Part shown: positions 32,340-46,200 of the stretch, piece by piece
Layout of the letters: every line of letters starts with the position of its first letter
Position numbering within the stretch: the stretch's first letter is position 1
Assembly: GCA_021014325.1 (NCBI GenBank)
Contig: CM037463.1
Location: forward strand, 22,266,026 to 22,330,025
Length of the DNA stretch: 64,000 nt
Source: Plazaster borealis
Taxonomy: Eukaryota > Echinodermata > Asteroidea > Forcipulatida > Labidiasteridae
Reading direction: 5' to 3'
The notes under the pieces: model-generated
What the model saw: only the letters and a program-made list of their open reading frames with translations
Told to the model about the DNA's origin: nothing
Databases searched by the model: none
Position numbers and translations under genes: made by a program

Positions 32340-34090
32340 CATGCTCTTAGAACAGTGATGACCAAGTCTAAGGGCAGCAAACATCAGACATTTGGAAGTG
32401 GAAAAGAGCTATTGAGGATTGAATACATTAAAATGGACTTCTTGAGGGAAGGCCCAGTCCAGAGAGGCATTTTAATTTGCCTCCAGTCTTTAACATCTTC
32501 AGTCATTTTCAATGCAATGTTTGGAAATTTGTTTATATCAACAAATTTTATTTCAACAAATTTTATGCACTTGTGTTTTCAGTACCTTGAGGTTATTTTT
32601 ACGTGTTCATCTTTCTTGTGTATTTTTAAAGTTTAAAATTCTAACTTTTTGCCCATATGTTGTTCCCCCACAAAAACATTTATTTACATTGTTAAAAATT
32701 GTTCTTGAATCAAGTTCTCTTGATTATATCAAATTTCAAAACCGTACATGTTATGTGAGGTAAGTGCCAATCAGTATGAAAAAATTAAATATTTAATTTA
32801 TTTTATCAATTTTTAAAATGCACTTAATTTATTGTTGAGGCTGAATTGTTACAAATTGTATGCTTACTTTATTTCAAGTAATAGACCACAAGGTAAACTT
32901 ACTGGGTATATTTTAATTTAATTGTGGGTTGAACAAAGAAAACAAAATGGCTGTGACTTAAATTGACCTATTTTCTTTATTTAACTAATCTCATATCTAA
33001 CTATTTGTGAATTTAAATTCTTGCCGATTAAATTGAATTAACTTGATATAATGATATGATGTATTGAAGATATATGATAATGTTAAAGCAAACTTGTCAA
33101 TGTTTTTATAGTTTAATTTGTCCTCATAAAATAAAATAAAAATTGGACTTCAGTAAATAATTTGTCATGAGTTGAATGTTTATGTTTTATAGGCAGTTTT
33201 ACTATTTTGGTTAAATTCTGCAACTGCTTTTAATGTCCAAATTTTGCTGTCACCTGTTCCGATTTGACATTCAATGATCAGTAATGTTTGTAATTATTGT
33301 CTTACAATGTTGTCTGAAAATTTCATAAATGCAGAAATTATTTAATATATTAATTAAACTCAAACTATATAGTTGCTGTTCCGGAAAACGTCCATAAATC
33401 TCCTAATTGGTTAATGCCAATATTTCAGTCCATTAAGTTTCGCTTGTTGGGCTGGCTTAGGTCTTGGGACACTTGAATGAACATTTTCCCTTGGCTTCAC
33501 TGGTAAACAATTCCATGGAAAAAGAATATGAAACTTTGTGAAGTTGAAAAAGATTTTGAACAAAAAGGAAGTGGCACTGCAATTTCTGCCGTGACCTGCT
33601 TGAATAAATCCTTTCGACAAAATAAAAAAATTAATCAAAGTTTATAAATTTAAAATATAATTTTGTTTTGTCATTGACGAAAAAGAACCCTTAGTATGTA
33701 TTTATTGTAAATGTTAAACCTCATTCAATGATCCAGAGGGTTCTCTGTATCCCTACATATGCTCTTCACACGTACAGTGCGACAGTTCTCTAATAAAAGC
33801 TTTTGGAGAGGCATGCTTATTGAATCAAAAAATAAACTGAAATTTTTTAATTTTTCGCGAAAACCACATTTCAGACTTAAGATTGATTAATTTGTCTCTA
33901 CAACTGATTTGGATCAAGTGTAAGACTAAGATTGATTGAAGAGTAAGTTAAGGTTGATATCAAGCTTAACTTGCTTTATGAAACGGAGATAAGATTAATT
34001 GTAAATTTGAGTAGTTTAAGATTGATCGTTTGTAGATAAGATTGATTATTTGGAGATAAGATTAATTGTAAAGCTTTATGAATCACCCCC

Positions 34091-37000
34091 AGACCGCGTA
34101 AAAGAAAGGTACCAGGTTGTATGTATTGTGCAATACTGATATAACAAACTAATTATTCTCGTTCTTTAGGAGCCAGAAAACAGGATTCGAACGGAGGCAG
34201 CTCTGGGTTAAATTTGAAAAATGCCGAAAGAAACTCACAAATATTCCACGCACATTTCAACAGCTTATTTTTTTTCTTTTATTACTCGAGCTCTGAACAG
34301 AGAAACTTATAATAACTACACTACACATAAACATGTTATGATGATAACCTCGTTTTCGAAAACTGGCTTCGAAAAAAAAATCCATCCAAGGTTTTCGTCA
34401 ACAATTCAGTCTTAAGATAATAGTATGCGGTTTTATTCAACAGTGTTTTATTTATTTATTTACTTATTTATTTATTTTGCCACGATGCAGCAAGTCCTTC
34501 TGAAGAAAGGCCCTCCGTTGCTTGCTTTACTTCACGAACATTCATTCCAGATTTTTCAGTTCTTGATAGAATTGTATCACGATACTACTTTCGTCATGTT
34601 TTATCAAAAAGAATGAACAGTTTCTTAGAAAAATCGGTTATTGATATTAAGTGAGCACTAATAATATTTATATTTTTGAAGTCAAGTGTTTCACCAATGA
34701 TGTACCGTCCTTTTTCCCCTTTTCTCTACTTTTTTTTGGGGGGGGGGCGGAGGTATCATATTTGACACGTGATTCGTACCATGATGTCCGACATAAAGCA
34801 TTGTGTTCGACAGCAGATTTGGACCATTGTGACCATAGTGTCCGTCGAACCATTGTGATCGACCACATTTATCAGACGAATCATTTGATTAAGTAAGAGT
34901 TTTACATTAAATAACCACTCAAACGGTTTTTCTTGAAAAAAACCCGTCAATAGTCACGCGATACATTTCTTGAAAAGAAGACGGTTGGAATGAATACGCC
35001 CTCTCAAACAAACAACGGTGGACTTTTCCCTTCAATACAGTCAATTTTTTCGGAATTCAAAATAGGATAGCACTATACGATGTTAGAATTAATTGATATG
35101 TACAATATTAACCAACCTGTGAAATTGTAATTTTATTAATTTAATTAATTGTATTACCTTTACTTTTAACGAAATCGCAGGTTCGGGTGAAAAATAAAAG
35201 TTGTCCCCTTTGTTTCGAATGACCAGTGAAATGACCAGTGAAATACCATTACTTTTTTACTTATAGAATCGCTTTGTGATATTTGTCAATGATTTTTAAA
35301 AACGCTGTGTGCACATGTTTATTTGTTTAAGTTACCCAGTAATTCTATGAGGTAAAACCGCTACGGAAGTGACTTGGTCTTCAGTGACGTGAATCGGCAC
35401 CTAGTTCATGCTGCTATATTATCTGGTTCCCTGTATATACCGGTAATAATGACTACTGATTCTCATGGTACAACAGAGGGACCAGACTTTTTCCTCCTTC
35501 CAGCCTCGGTTTGGCAACAGTGATGTTTAATGGGACGAGAAAACCCCCAAAATGGCTACGGCTGAAACTGGTACCCACTCTTAAGGTCATCTGAGGTCAG
35601 TACTACATTAGCACTTTCCCCGGTTACATTTCAAACAAATAGAAAAGTACATCTTAAAATTGTATATTATTACAAATGTACAGTTACATGTGGATCACAC
35701 TATTAACAAAGATTCCATGAAAATATGGCGGGTTTTTTTCTTTCTTCTTTTTTTGTTTGTCACTTAACATAAAAACGAAAAAAGCAATTTTACTAATAAA
35801 TGTGATTTCATTCTTCGTTAACATGACTTTTGTAAAGCAATTTGTGGTGGGGGGAAGCAGCAATAAATTCACAGTTAGAGCTCAGTTCAAGAAACAGTAC
35901 TCAGCTCATAGATTTGTAAATTCAAATAACAAAACAAAAACCTGAAAATGAGGAAATTCCATAAGAAAATAACATAAATTGATTGATGAATTAAAGATTA
36001 GATAAATTGTAAATGCGTTCACTGATAATGAAGAATGCTTTTATATACCGAAAGAGTAAAATTAAAATTCAAAAATTCAACGTCACAAAACCATCACAAG
36101 CAGGACCTAGAAGTTTACAATGATTTTTAATTAAGTAGCCATCACCCCTATTATGATGCAAATTAGTCAAAACTGATACAGAACAAAGAGCCATTCCAAC
36201 AGCTTTATTCCACATACTGCATCTCTTTGGAACTCCTTGACTGGCACATGTTTCCCTCCATCCTAAAATCTAGACTGTTTTGAGAGGAATATCAATTCCT
36301 ACCTTCAGCCCCCCCCCCCCCGAGTTATTTTCACATTAAATATTTTTCTTCTTGTGGCCTCTTAGCAGGAGTGACTTTAACCCTTCTTTGAAACTTCAAC
36401 ATTTCTTATTCCTTTGGGTTTTTTCTTTCGTTTTGGGGTTTTTAGGCGAGGAGGGGGGGGGGCTCTAGTTCAACTATCCAAGTAATGAGATACTTTTCCT
36501 AGCTGAGGTATAAAAATACTTTAATTTACTAAACCAAAATTTGCACAAGGGGGTTCAGGAATTCTTGTTTAATGATCAAGTTGCATTGATTATTCTTGCA
36601 GGTACACTGAAAATAAAGGGTGGTTTTTTTATAAGACAACACCAAAAGCAAAATCTTACCTTGAAATATCAGGAAGTAATAAGTAATACCCTTACGTCTT
36701 TAAACTTCCTTTCAAACTTCATGGAAACTTATATTTGAATAAAGGAACAAATAAATGACAAATGCGTAATAAGCCTTATTAAGGTAATGAGTTCATTAAC
36801 AAAGGACATAACAAGTATTTTGAATTTGTTTAAATTAAAATTGGTTTTTACGATGATTCTTCAATGTTTTTCAAAAGGTGTTTAAGGAGAAGAAAACAAA
36901 ATGTTGATCTGTAACTTTGATGTGAACTGACCTTTGACTGTGTTGAGTCCATTTGAGACTCGTTTGACTGGGTCAAGTCTAATGCATAAACCTTTCAAGA

Positions 37001-37219
37001 CTTGGGAAAAAGACTAACCTCAACCATCAGTGGACTTTGTTCAAGTCTAAGCTTATCATTTTAGCCACAGACTTGGATCAAGTCTAACTCATACCAATCA
37101 GTGGACTTGGAACAAGTCTACGAATACTTGACAATGCCAGCAAGTAAAGATAGCCTGTGATAAAAAGGATTACCCATGCACGGGTTTGATGAGATTGGGG
37201 GGGGGTGACCAAGGCCAGC
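34091..37219. other. Intergenic and probable EIF4B 3'UTR
   Basis: No exon recognised. 35430-35590 repeats the 4320-4505 fragment. C and G runs lie at 36307-36320 and 36453-36461. Just below the EIF4B stop, 36900-37130 has repeated GACTTG/CAAGTC blocks. AATAAA on the minus strand at 36204-36209 is a possible EIF4B poly(A) signal. Confidence 0.4.
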
Positions 37220-37282
37220 TTAATCGGACTCCTGTAGTTCATCTGCCAGCGCCGAAGAGAACTTGGTAGGCTGGCTCCAGTC
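37220..37282 (-). CDS. EIF4B: EIF4B exon 15 (last)
   Basis: Acceptor ccgtccag. It reads [20 protein letters not shown] and then TAA at 37222-37220. KFSSA matches the conserved vertebrate C-terminal block. It continues in phase 0 from exon 14. Confidence 0.88.
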   Translation of the reverse strand, partial: DWSQPTKFSSALADELQESD

Positions 37283-40200
37283 CTGGACGGGGAAAATAAA
37301 ATAAAGATGAGAAGCCAACGATGGTAAAGGGGCCTGTCAAAACAATAATTGTTTAAAGGTATCATACACGTTTGGTAATGACTCAAAACAAATATTAGCA
37401 TAAAAACTTACTTGGTAACAAGCAACGGAGAGCTGTTGATAGTATAAAACATTGTAGGAAACGACTCCCTCTGAAGTAACGTAGTTTTTGAGAAAGAGGT
37501 AATTTCTCACTAAAATAATAACAACTTCTTGCAAGAAGTTTTTATTCCTATCTGAAAGCACACAAATTTGTACAACAAGGTTGTTTTTTCTTTCATCATT
37601 TTCTTGCAACTTCGATGACCAATTGAGCCCAAATTTTCACAGGCTTGTTATTTTATACGTATGTTGGGATACACCAAGTGAGAACACTGGTCTTTGACAG
37701 TTACCAAACGTGTTCAGTGCCTTTAAACATTTATATTTTGTTCATTATTGACAGACTACACACTAAAGAACAGAGCAATGTATACAATGCCCAATATGGG
37801 GCAGAGGGTACCCCCCCTCCCCAATGTTCACATACTTTAACACACTATTTTCCTCTAAAAAATTCCTGAGATTCCAAGCACACAATGAAGACACAATGGG
37901 GGGGGGGGGTACATGCCACATATCGAGCACCAAATGGAGCAATGCCTCAAATGAAGCACATATTTTAGATCAATGCTCTCCCACCTCAGGAAGTTTTCAA
38001 CGGCTTCCCCCTGGCTTCTGGCATTCAACTTTATAGTTACAAAAGCAGAGAAAATTGACAAACACACACAACTTTTAAAAAAAGAACGTCACTCAGGAGT
38101 TTTTAAAGGCTTTTCCCTGGTTTCCAGCATTCAACTTTATAGTTACAACAGAAGAGAAAATTGGCAAAAACAGACAACTTTTAAAAAAAGAACGTCACTC
38201 AGGAGTTTTTAAAGGCTTTTCCTGGTTTCCAGCATTCAACTTTGCAGCTGAAACAGATTAGAAAATAACATTTGAAGACTTGGGAGTCCTTCCACAGCCA
38301 CAGTCAAGATCCCGAATGGAGGACACTGACAATGGAACGGAACATGTAGCCCATCTATCATCGTGCCCCGACCCAAGCGCATTTTGCAGTCGATCGATAA
38401 TGACATCTAAGACACTTACCGTTGGAGCAGGCTGCTCATATTTGGGCATCTCAACTGGCTGTTTCCGTGCTGGTTTGTCGTCACCTTCGCTGCGTCTATT
38501 TTCGCGTCGGTCATCCCTACGGTCGTCCATTCGTCTATCTCCACGGCCAGCTCCCGGCCCCCCCTGGTCCCCTGTCATCGAAGAACACAAAAGGCAGAGT
38601 GAATAAAAACAGCAAGTAATAATAAGAACAACGATGTCTTCTATAGTGCCGATACCTGCCAACGTCTTCCATCAATTGTTCATGATGAGACACTCTTACT
38701 GTTGACAACTACAAGGCAGTTACTTGTATTTATTGTTTGTGGAACAACAACGTTACAAAATAAAGCAAAGTCTGCCATAGCATACAGGTATGATTGTCAA
38801 CGACACTACAACGGCTTTGGAGTTGAACTCGTCAGCCAACAGTAGTTGTCTCTATAAGCAGTATTGTAACGAAGTCATTTTTTCTCAAGTCAAGTCAAGC
38901 CACAAGTCATCTTTGCTCAAGTCAAGCCACAAGTCATCTTTGCTCAAGTCAAGTCAAGCCAAAAGTCATCTTTGCTCAAGTCAAGTCAAGTCAAGCCACA
39001 AGTCATCTTTGCTCAAGTCAAGTCAAGTCAAGTCAAGTCAAGTCAAGTCAAGTCAAGTCAAGTCAAGTCGCAAGTCATTCAAATTGGCGACTTGATTGTG
39101 ACTCAAGTCAACACTGTCTATAACATTCAAACCATCTTACCGGGCCTCCTGTTCATTCCACCACGCTCTCCGCGTCCGGCTGATCTGCCGTCCCTTTTCC
39201 AGGCGTTGTCCTTGGGTGGGCCAGACTCCCGATACTGTCTCCCTCCATCAGACGACCCTTCTCCTTTAAATCTACCGTCTACCTCCCTCGAGGGAGGCGA
39301 CATCTGAGGTGCAGACGATGATCCGGACGGAGGCGACGACACAATCTCGCTCCGCTTGGCCCAGGCGTTCTCCTTGGGCAGGGGAGCCGGGACGACGTTC
39401 TGCAAGTTGATTTCATCTTGCCGAGGTGAGATGGGGGTCTTGGGTGATTTGGGTGTGGTCGGGGAGGTGGGCGAGAGGGGCTCGTCTTTATGGAAAGCAG
39501 AATCATCCTCATTGGATCGTTCACTCTCCCTCCTTGCAATGACTTCATTTTACAAATAGGAATTTTAAAAAAGAGGAATAAAAATGTGTTACTTAAGTAA
39601 AATAGAAATTCTCTTTTGGATTATATTACAAAACAAGAGTAAAATAGTAGAGTACATATAGATTCATGGCAGTAGAAACTTCTACCTTCATAGTAGAACC
39701 ATGAAAAATTAATTATATTTGTGGTAACTCTTCTAGCTTGAAAAGACAAAGGAACACTACAAATTACTTTTTCAATGATTAAATGAAACCATACTATGGT
39801 CAACAATTAATAATATTGAATTATAATATGGTTATGCCTTGGGTTCCCACAAACCTTGGGTTCTCGCAATCCTTGGGTTCCCACAAACCTTGGGTTCCCA
39901 AAAGCCTTGGGTTCCCACTAACCTTGGGTTCCCACAAACCTTGGGTTCCCACAAACCTTGGGTTCCCACAAACCTTGGGTTCCCACTAACCTTGGATTCC
40001 CACAAACCTTGGGTTCCCAAAAGCCTTGGGTTCCCACAAACCTTGGGTTTCTGCAACCCTTGGGTTCCCGCAAACCTTGGGTTCCCACTAACCTTGGGTT
40101 CCCGCAAACCTTGGGTTCCCGCAAACCTTGGGTTCCCAAAAGCCTTGGGTTCCCAAAAGCCTTGGGTTCCCGCAAACCTTGGGTTCTCACAAACCTTGGG

Positions 40201-43200
40201 TTTCTGCAAAACTTGGGTTTTCGCATCAATTGTTTTAACACACGAAGGATACAAAAATCAAGTACTTTAATGGAATCCGATTTGGATTACGCACAAGTCT
40301 TGCATACCCTACAGCAGATAATTCCTTACTTGGCCTCGGTCCTCCTTTGCCGGAGCTAGAGCTGCTGTGTCTCGTCCTGCCCTCTCCTTCACTTTCCCTG
40401 CGAGGGCGCTCTGGCCTGAAATACAATGTACACACCATAGATGTTATTTCTCACCACTGATGTCATTGTACAACACTAATGTTATTGCACACTGCACTAA
40501 ATGTTTAGTTCTCTTTGACCCCTTTTGACAAAATAGACTTGTCCATTCATCTCCAGCATCTGCCCAACCCCAACCCCTGCCCACCCCTACCTACCCTGCC
40601 CAACCCCTACCCCTGCCAACCCCTTCCCTTGATGCATTGAACAATTAAGGAGGGAGGAATACGTAATGTTGTAGAACAAAAATCATGTCATTTGTGCCAT
40701 TTCTAATGAAAATATCAGCAATGGGAGACTTCTGCGACGATAGTGGGCGTCCCACCCACCGGTCCTTTTTTTACTGTTCTCAGCATCAAGAACAGTAGAA
40801 AGTTGTAATGTTTCTGGAATACAAGAGAGAATTTGACCCTATCAACTCTTCCGAAACACCAAAGGAGCACCGTCTCTTTGACGCAAGCTCACCACCTTTC
40901 GAGTCACACACCTTCGGGCATGGTATTTGGTCCTTGGAAAAAAGTAGCACTATTTTATCGAGTACAAGGGCTGGCCTACACTGTACACATGGATTAGGCT
41001 TTAACAGACTTTTCATCACAATTTTTTCTGATTTTTCAAGGGGCAAAAAAAAAAGAAATCGGAGAAATCAGAAATCAAACTAAAGAACATAATTCCTGCT
41101 CACCTCTCTCTTCTCATCACTGGCTCCCTCTCCTTCTCACTCTTCATCCTCTCTTGCTCCTCAAGTCGTCTCTCTCTTTCCAGTCTCTCCTCGATGGCCC
41201 GCTCACGGGCCGCTGTATCCACGGGCTTGGCCCCGCCGAAGATGGCCGACTTGGTCTTCTGTTGGGCGGAGCCGGAGTCAGCGGAGTGGTCAGACTTCTT
41301 GGTCAGGACAAGCTTCTTCCTCTCCTTATGCGGTTCTGATGTGAAAAGGAAACAAGTATTTCACCGCTCAAGAATGGTTTCAACAATTATTTTTGTTCAG
41401 AAAAATGTTCTTGTCGAGCTGTACTTGATAATTAATTAACACTAATAGTCTTAAAGGGATTGCATACGTTTGGTAATTGGAACCCAACGTTTGTTTCAAT
41501 ACTTATAAGTGAAAAGTTTCTCAAAATGCATTATACCATCCAAAGCTGCTGTACTTCTTACCAAGTAAGTTTTTAATACCATTAATTTTTAGAGTAATTA
41601 CCATACAGACTCTTACAAGAGTTAACATAACAATTACAATTTATAAGGCGCTGATCCATCAAGATCATAGCGCACATAATAGAAATAAACATGGATAGAG
41701 GTGAGTCTTAAGAGATTTACAAAATAGAGATAAACTAACAGATTCCCTAATGACAGGAGGAAGAGTGTTCCAAATCATTGGTCCAGCTACACTGAATGCT
41801 TTTTGACCCAGAACTTTCAAGGCGCAGACAAAAATAATACAATGAAGAAACCAAGTAACAAATCATAACGAAAAGTAAGCTAATAACAACATGTGGTGAA
41901 TAAACAAGTAAGAGCAACGCAAGAAGCAAACAAATAAAAAACAGAATCATCAATTTAGAAGCTACAGAACCCCGTCTTGGAAAGGCGAGTCTTGAGAGAA
42001 AAGTAAACAGTAAACAGGTTTTTTTTTAACGTAGATTACACAACACCATGTCCCATTCGAAGGACAAAGTCATTTTGGTTAAGTCTACTGTTCAAGGTCG
42101 AGCGGAGAAGAGCACCGAACTCAAGCTCTGGTGTTTCTGATCAGCAGAGTGTGGGTTCGAGTCCCGGTCGTGACACTTGTGTCCTTAAGCAAGACACTTA
42201 ACCATTATTGCTGCGTCCTTCAGATGGGACGTTAACCCATTGGTCCAATGTGTTCCTGGTTTGATTGGCTGCATATTGCGCCACAGCAACTTGTACATGT
42301 AAACCATTACATGGTGCTATGCTATGTAAAGGAGTAGGTCTCATAATTCAGAAACGTAGCTCCACATACCTTGCAGGGAATTACTGAATGTTGAAGCGCC
42401 TTGAGCGTCACTGAGTGAAGCGCTTCATAAGAAGCCACTATCACTATTATTAAGGACACATGTGGCATTACCGGGATCCGAACAGGCACTCTAAAATCAA
42501 CAGAACTCGAGTTCGATGCTCTAAACCGCTCGGCCAAGACTCAAGTACTGCATCTATCCAACCCTCAAGAAATCAAGTTCAATGCACTGGACCGCTCCAG
42601 CCATGACACACTACCAAACGCAACCACCTCTTACATTTAACCCATATCCGCTCACTCCCTCTCTCCCCCTACCAAACTCCAAGCTCCTTACCCGAATCCA
42701 TTTCTCCTTCATGTTCACTTGGTCTTGTGTATCCCCCGCTGTATCCTCCATTTCTATCACTCCCTGAAATTTCAAAGATGGACCAACTCATGAAATCAGT
42801 TTACTTAATAATAATACAGTAATGAGGAATTTATAATCATTATAATACGAGACATTTATACAGCGCATAATGCAGGAACCCCTATGCGCAAAACAAAACA
42901 TAAAACAATGAAATGTATGAAGCAATTTGTTACAAAAATATAGACAGTATACAACACGCACGTCTCCACCAGAAACGGTGCTCAAGGTGCCGTACAAGAA
43001 AACAATAAATATACGTTCAGAAAACTCTAAAAATACAACATACAGTCACGTAATTGTACATCAAATTACTTATAATTTTTGAAAGTGTCAAATCACACTC
43101 AAGTAGATGATATTCAAGTTGCAGAGAAAAGCATGCAATTAAAAAGCAACTAACAATAATTAACAATAATACAATAATGAGGATTTAGAACATGTATGTC

Positions 43201-46200
43201 TTCACCAAAGAGGGCACTCAAGGCGCCGTACAAGAAAACAATAAATATACGTTCAGTTAAATACTAGAAAGTACAAGCATACAGTCACGTCATAAAATTG
43301 ATCAAAAAGCATTTGACATTATAAGATGTGTTTTGAAACATTTCTTGAAAGAGTCGATGGTCTGGCAGGATCTTATGCAATGTAGGAGTACATTCCACTT
43401 AATAACTTCTTGATAATTTGGGGAAAGAAACTGTATGCATATAAATCATGTGACCTGTGACATCACACCGTTAACAAAAGAGCCACAGAGCCTGGACTTC
43501 CTGCAGGCATGATTTGTACACCGCCCAATGGAAGAATGCATTGTAATTCTAATCTTTTATTTTATGGAGATTGCATTGTCCGATTTTCATCAACTTTTAA
43601 TACGGAGAAAGGGGGCACCTCTAAGAACTTGTTCAGCTGATATTTTTATTCTTGAATTTATGGGTATGACACAAAAGGTCAAACTTCCCGTTGACCAGTG
43701 TAGTATCTTGCCTGACAGGAAATGCCCTGGAATGAACAAAGTCCCTATTTTTGTAAATAAGGAATACATGGTCCATTGAAGCAACGATGCCATACCGAAA
43801 CGTAAATAGGGCCCATATATTGTTGGGCTTTTTTTCATGCCAGAGGTTTCCCTTAACTTTTGTTTTCACTCGCTGGCCGAGTCAACCAAAAGTTCTTTCA
43901 CTAGCCCACATGTCATACTGCACACAATTTTTGAAGCGTAAAAAAAAAAAAAAAACACGGAAGTGAAGTTCGCAAACTTGCGTTTTTGGACAATCTTATC
44001 CCATAATTTCTGCCCTTAATACTACTTTTTTCATCAATATGATCTAGATATGATCTTTTCATCCTCTCTTGTGGCTACAGATGGATTCTGTTTTTGCCGC
44101 CATGAAAAAAATCAGGATCAGGATGAAAACTTGGAACTCATGATTTGAGTGCCAAGAAATTATAAATTTTGGTTTGTATAAAAAAGTTTAATATAAAGTT
44201 AAATTTGCATCAAGGATAAGGATTAAGTATGGCCACTAAAAGACATTTTGTACATTGCTCACAAAAAGGGAGTTACACATTATAACCAGGTGTCCGTTAA
44301 AGTGATCATATCAAACAAATAATGTTGAATATCTCACCATAATTTCTGTCTCTGTTTCCCCTGTCTCGTTCCCGATCTCCAAATCCTCGATCTCTGGGTT
44401 CGGAGAAATTATCAAAGCCCCGTGATCTGCCGCCGCCGCCTCTATCTCCTCCGAAACCCCCGTCACGATCGCCGCCAAAGCCCCGGTCCCCACCGAAGCC
44501 ACGGTCCCGATTTCCACCGAAACCACGGTCCCTATCTCCGCCGAAACTGCGATCTCTATCCCCGCCGAAACTACGGTCACGGTCCCCGCCGAAACCACGG
44601 TCACCGCCAAAACCACGGTCACGGTCCCCGCCGAAACAGCGGTCACGATCCCCTCCGAACCCGCGATCATTTCCAAATTTATTGTCTCTAGTGCTTCCGA
44701 AACCCCGGTCCCCTTGATCCCGGTCAAAGCCACCACTTCTTCCTCGGTCCTCAAATCCCCGGCTGCCCCCTCCTTTACTCTCAAAGGCACCACTGCCCTC
44801 TGCTGGTGTTCGGCGTCTCCAAACACTGTCCTCGCTGCTACCCCCACCACCACCACCTCCACTTCCTCCAAATGAATCTGAAGTGAGAACAAAAGTATTG
44901 CAAAGTTACCTGCATTGCTCTTACATCTTGCATTTGAATAACTATAGAGTTTGCAAAAAAGTAGATGGCAACCATGCCAGAAGATTAAGTTGTACAAATT
45001 ACAGCCTACACCAGAAAAGTGCTGATCTTGCACTTCAAAACCCCCCCAGTAACCATGATGACCGAGCAACAAAAGCCTTCGGAGCGCCACGGCAGCCCAG
45101 GGCTGTATACTCACCAGGGAGCCGAGAAAGATTACAGGAATGTTTTTGGCCCAATGACCAGGGCACTAATGTAAAGTGCATTGATACGTTATTGTAAAAT
45201 GCGCTATATAAGAACTAGTTATTAGTATTATTATTAACCATCATGCAAACATACACCCAATAAGGTGCTTGCCTCCTGCACTTGAATTTATACTGATCTT
45301 GTGAGGAAATTTTTTTTAAACTTCAAACTCACCCTCATTTCTGCTGCCACCGTAAGATCCTATAAGATTTAAACAAATACAATAAATCATCTGAAGAAGC
45401 ATCCTCAAAAAAACATATTGTTGCAAGAAAACAGGTTCCAGGGCACATGAAATCGGTTCTTGTGTTTTTGTCCAGGCCAAAGCTCTGAATTCCATACAGG
45501 AGGGGGGGAGCACTACAATCTACAAGCTAATACCAGACCGGAAAAATCGATGTTACCATCGTTTGTCCCTCTGTCAAAGCCAAAGCTCCGTTCGTAATTG
45601 GAGAAAATAATCCCGGTCGCGATCGTCACTCCGGTTAGTGTAGCGACTGTTTCTATCGTAACTTGACCTGTCATTATAAGGTTCTGTGTATTTATTGCCT
45701 CGTCTTTCCGACCCTGCAAAAATAACACAGACTGACGAGTCAACGATCTCTTGCGTTTGGGGGCTTACTTACAGTTGGGCAATCAGCTTCTGCAGGCACC
45801 TCAAAGTAAACCTGCTGGACTCATCATAATCTAAGGGACCATGGATAAATTAAGAACGCGCTCGCAAGATTGTCACGGCCCCGTGCAACCATTGGATTTG
45901 CGCTCCAGTGATTATTAGGTTCCCTCATTATCGAACTCTATTGTTGGTGCCTTTTGTTGGTCGCATTACACGGACAAGGCAGTTCGAAAGTAGCCCACAA
46001 AGGAGTGAAGGATTAGTGTTTGCGGTTAGCTCAGGTAGGTATACCGGACAATGGTTTATCTAATGAGCAGATTATAACTACAAAGTGACATTAGGCTGGC
46101 CAACAGCATTGTTCCTTTGTTATACAGTGAGTCTCCCTCAAGACCGGACCATTGCAGAAGAACGCGTTCCTATGCGTGACACTGGGTGGGTTTTCTTTTG

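Larger units (their letters stand above)
30191..34090 (+). mobile_element. PIF/Harbinger-like DNA transposon, 3.9 kb, probably non-autonomous
   Basis: The ends are GGGGGTGTTTCATAAAG and CTTTATGAATCACCCCC, inverted with one mismatch. Each end is followed by several copies of a TTAATCTTA/AAGATTGATT subterminal motif. Three exons inside (31525-31633, 31925-32046, 32196-32339) splice in frame and encode a segment with KGGGPVPP, LEQVFRIP and YGIDGQD. From memory of the family, this fits the C-terminal part of the Myb-like protein that accompanies the Harbinger transposase. No DDE transposase exon was recognised. A three-base target duplication is not clear. Confidence 0.7.

Noticed and set aside
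38228..38250. Alternative EIF4B last exon after the acceptor near 38250
   Set aside because: In the required phase it stops after three residues and lies within a tandem repeat.
38258..38420. Read-through C-terminus of EIF4B past exon 14
   Set aside because: The frame is open for about 53 codons, but a consensus gtaagt donor and a conserved last exon at 37220-37282 fit better.
39832..40359. Open frames of 107-143 codons on both strands rich in Trp, Pro and Gly
   Set aside because: They are produced by the 17-bp minisatellite in an EIF4B intron; no start context or domain.
44311..45114. 267-codon open frame on the minus strand
   Set aside because: It is a shifted frame over EIF4B exon 9 and part of the intron; the repeat structure keeps it open. 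The other frame gives the conserved FGGDRDR sequence.
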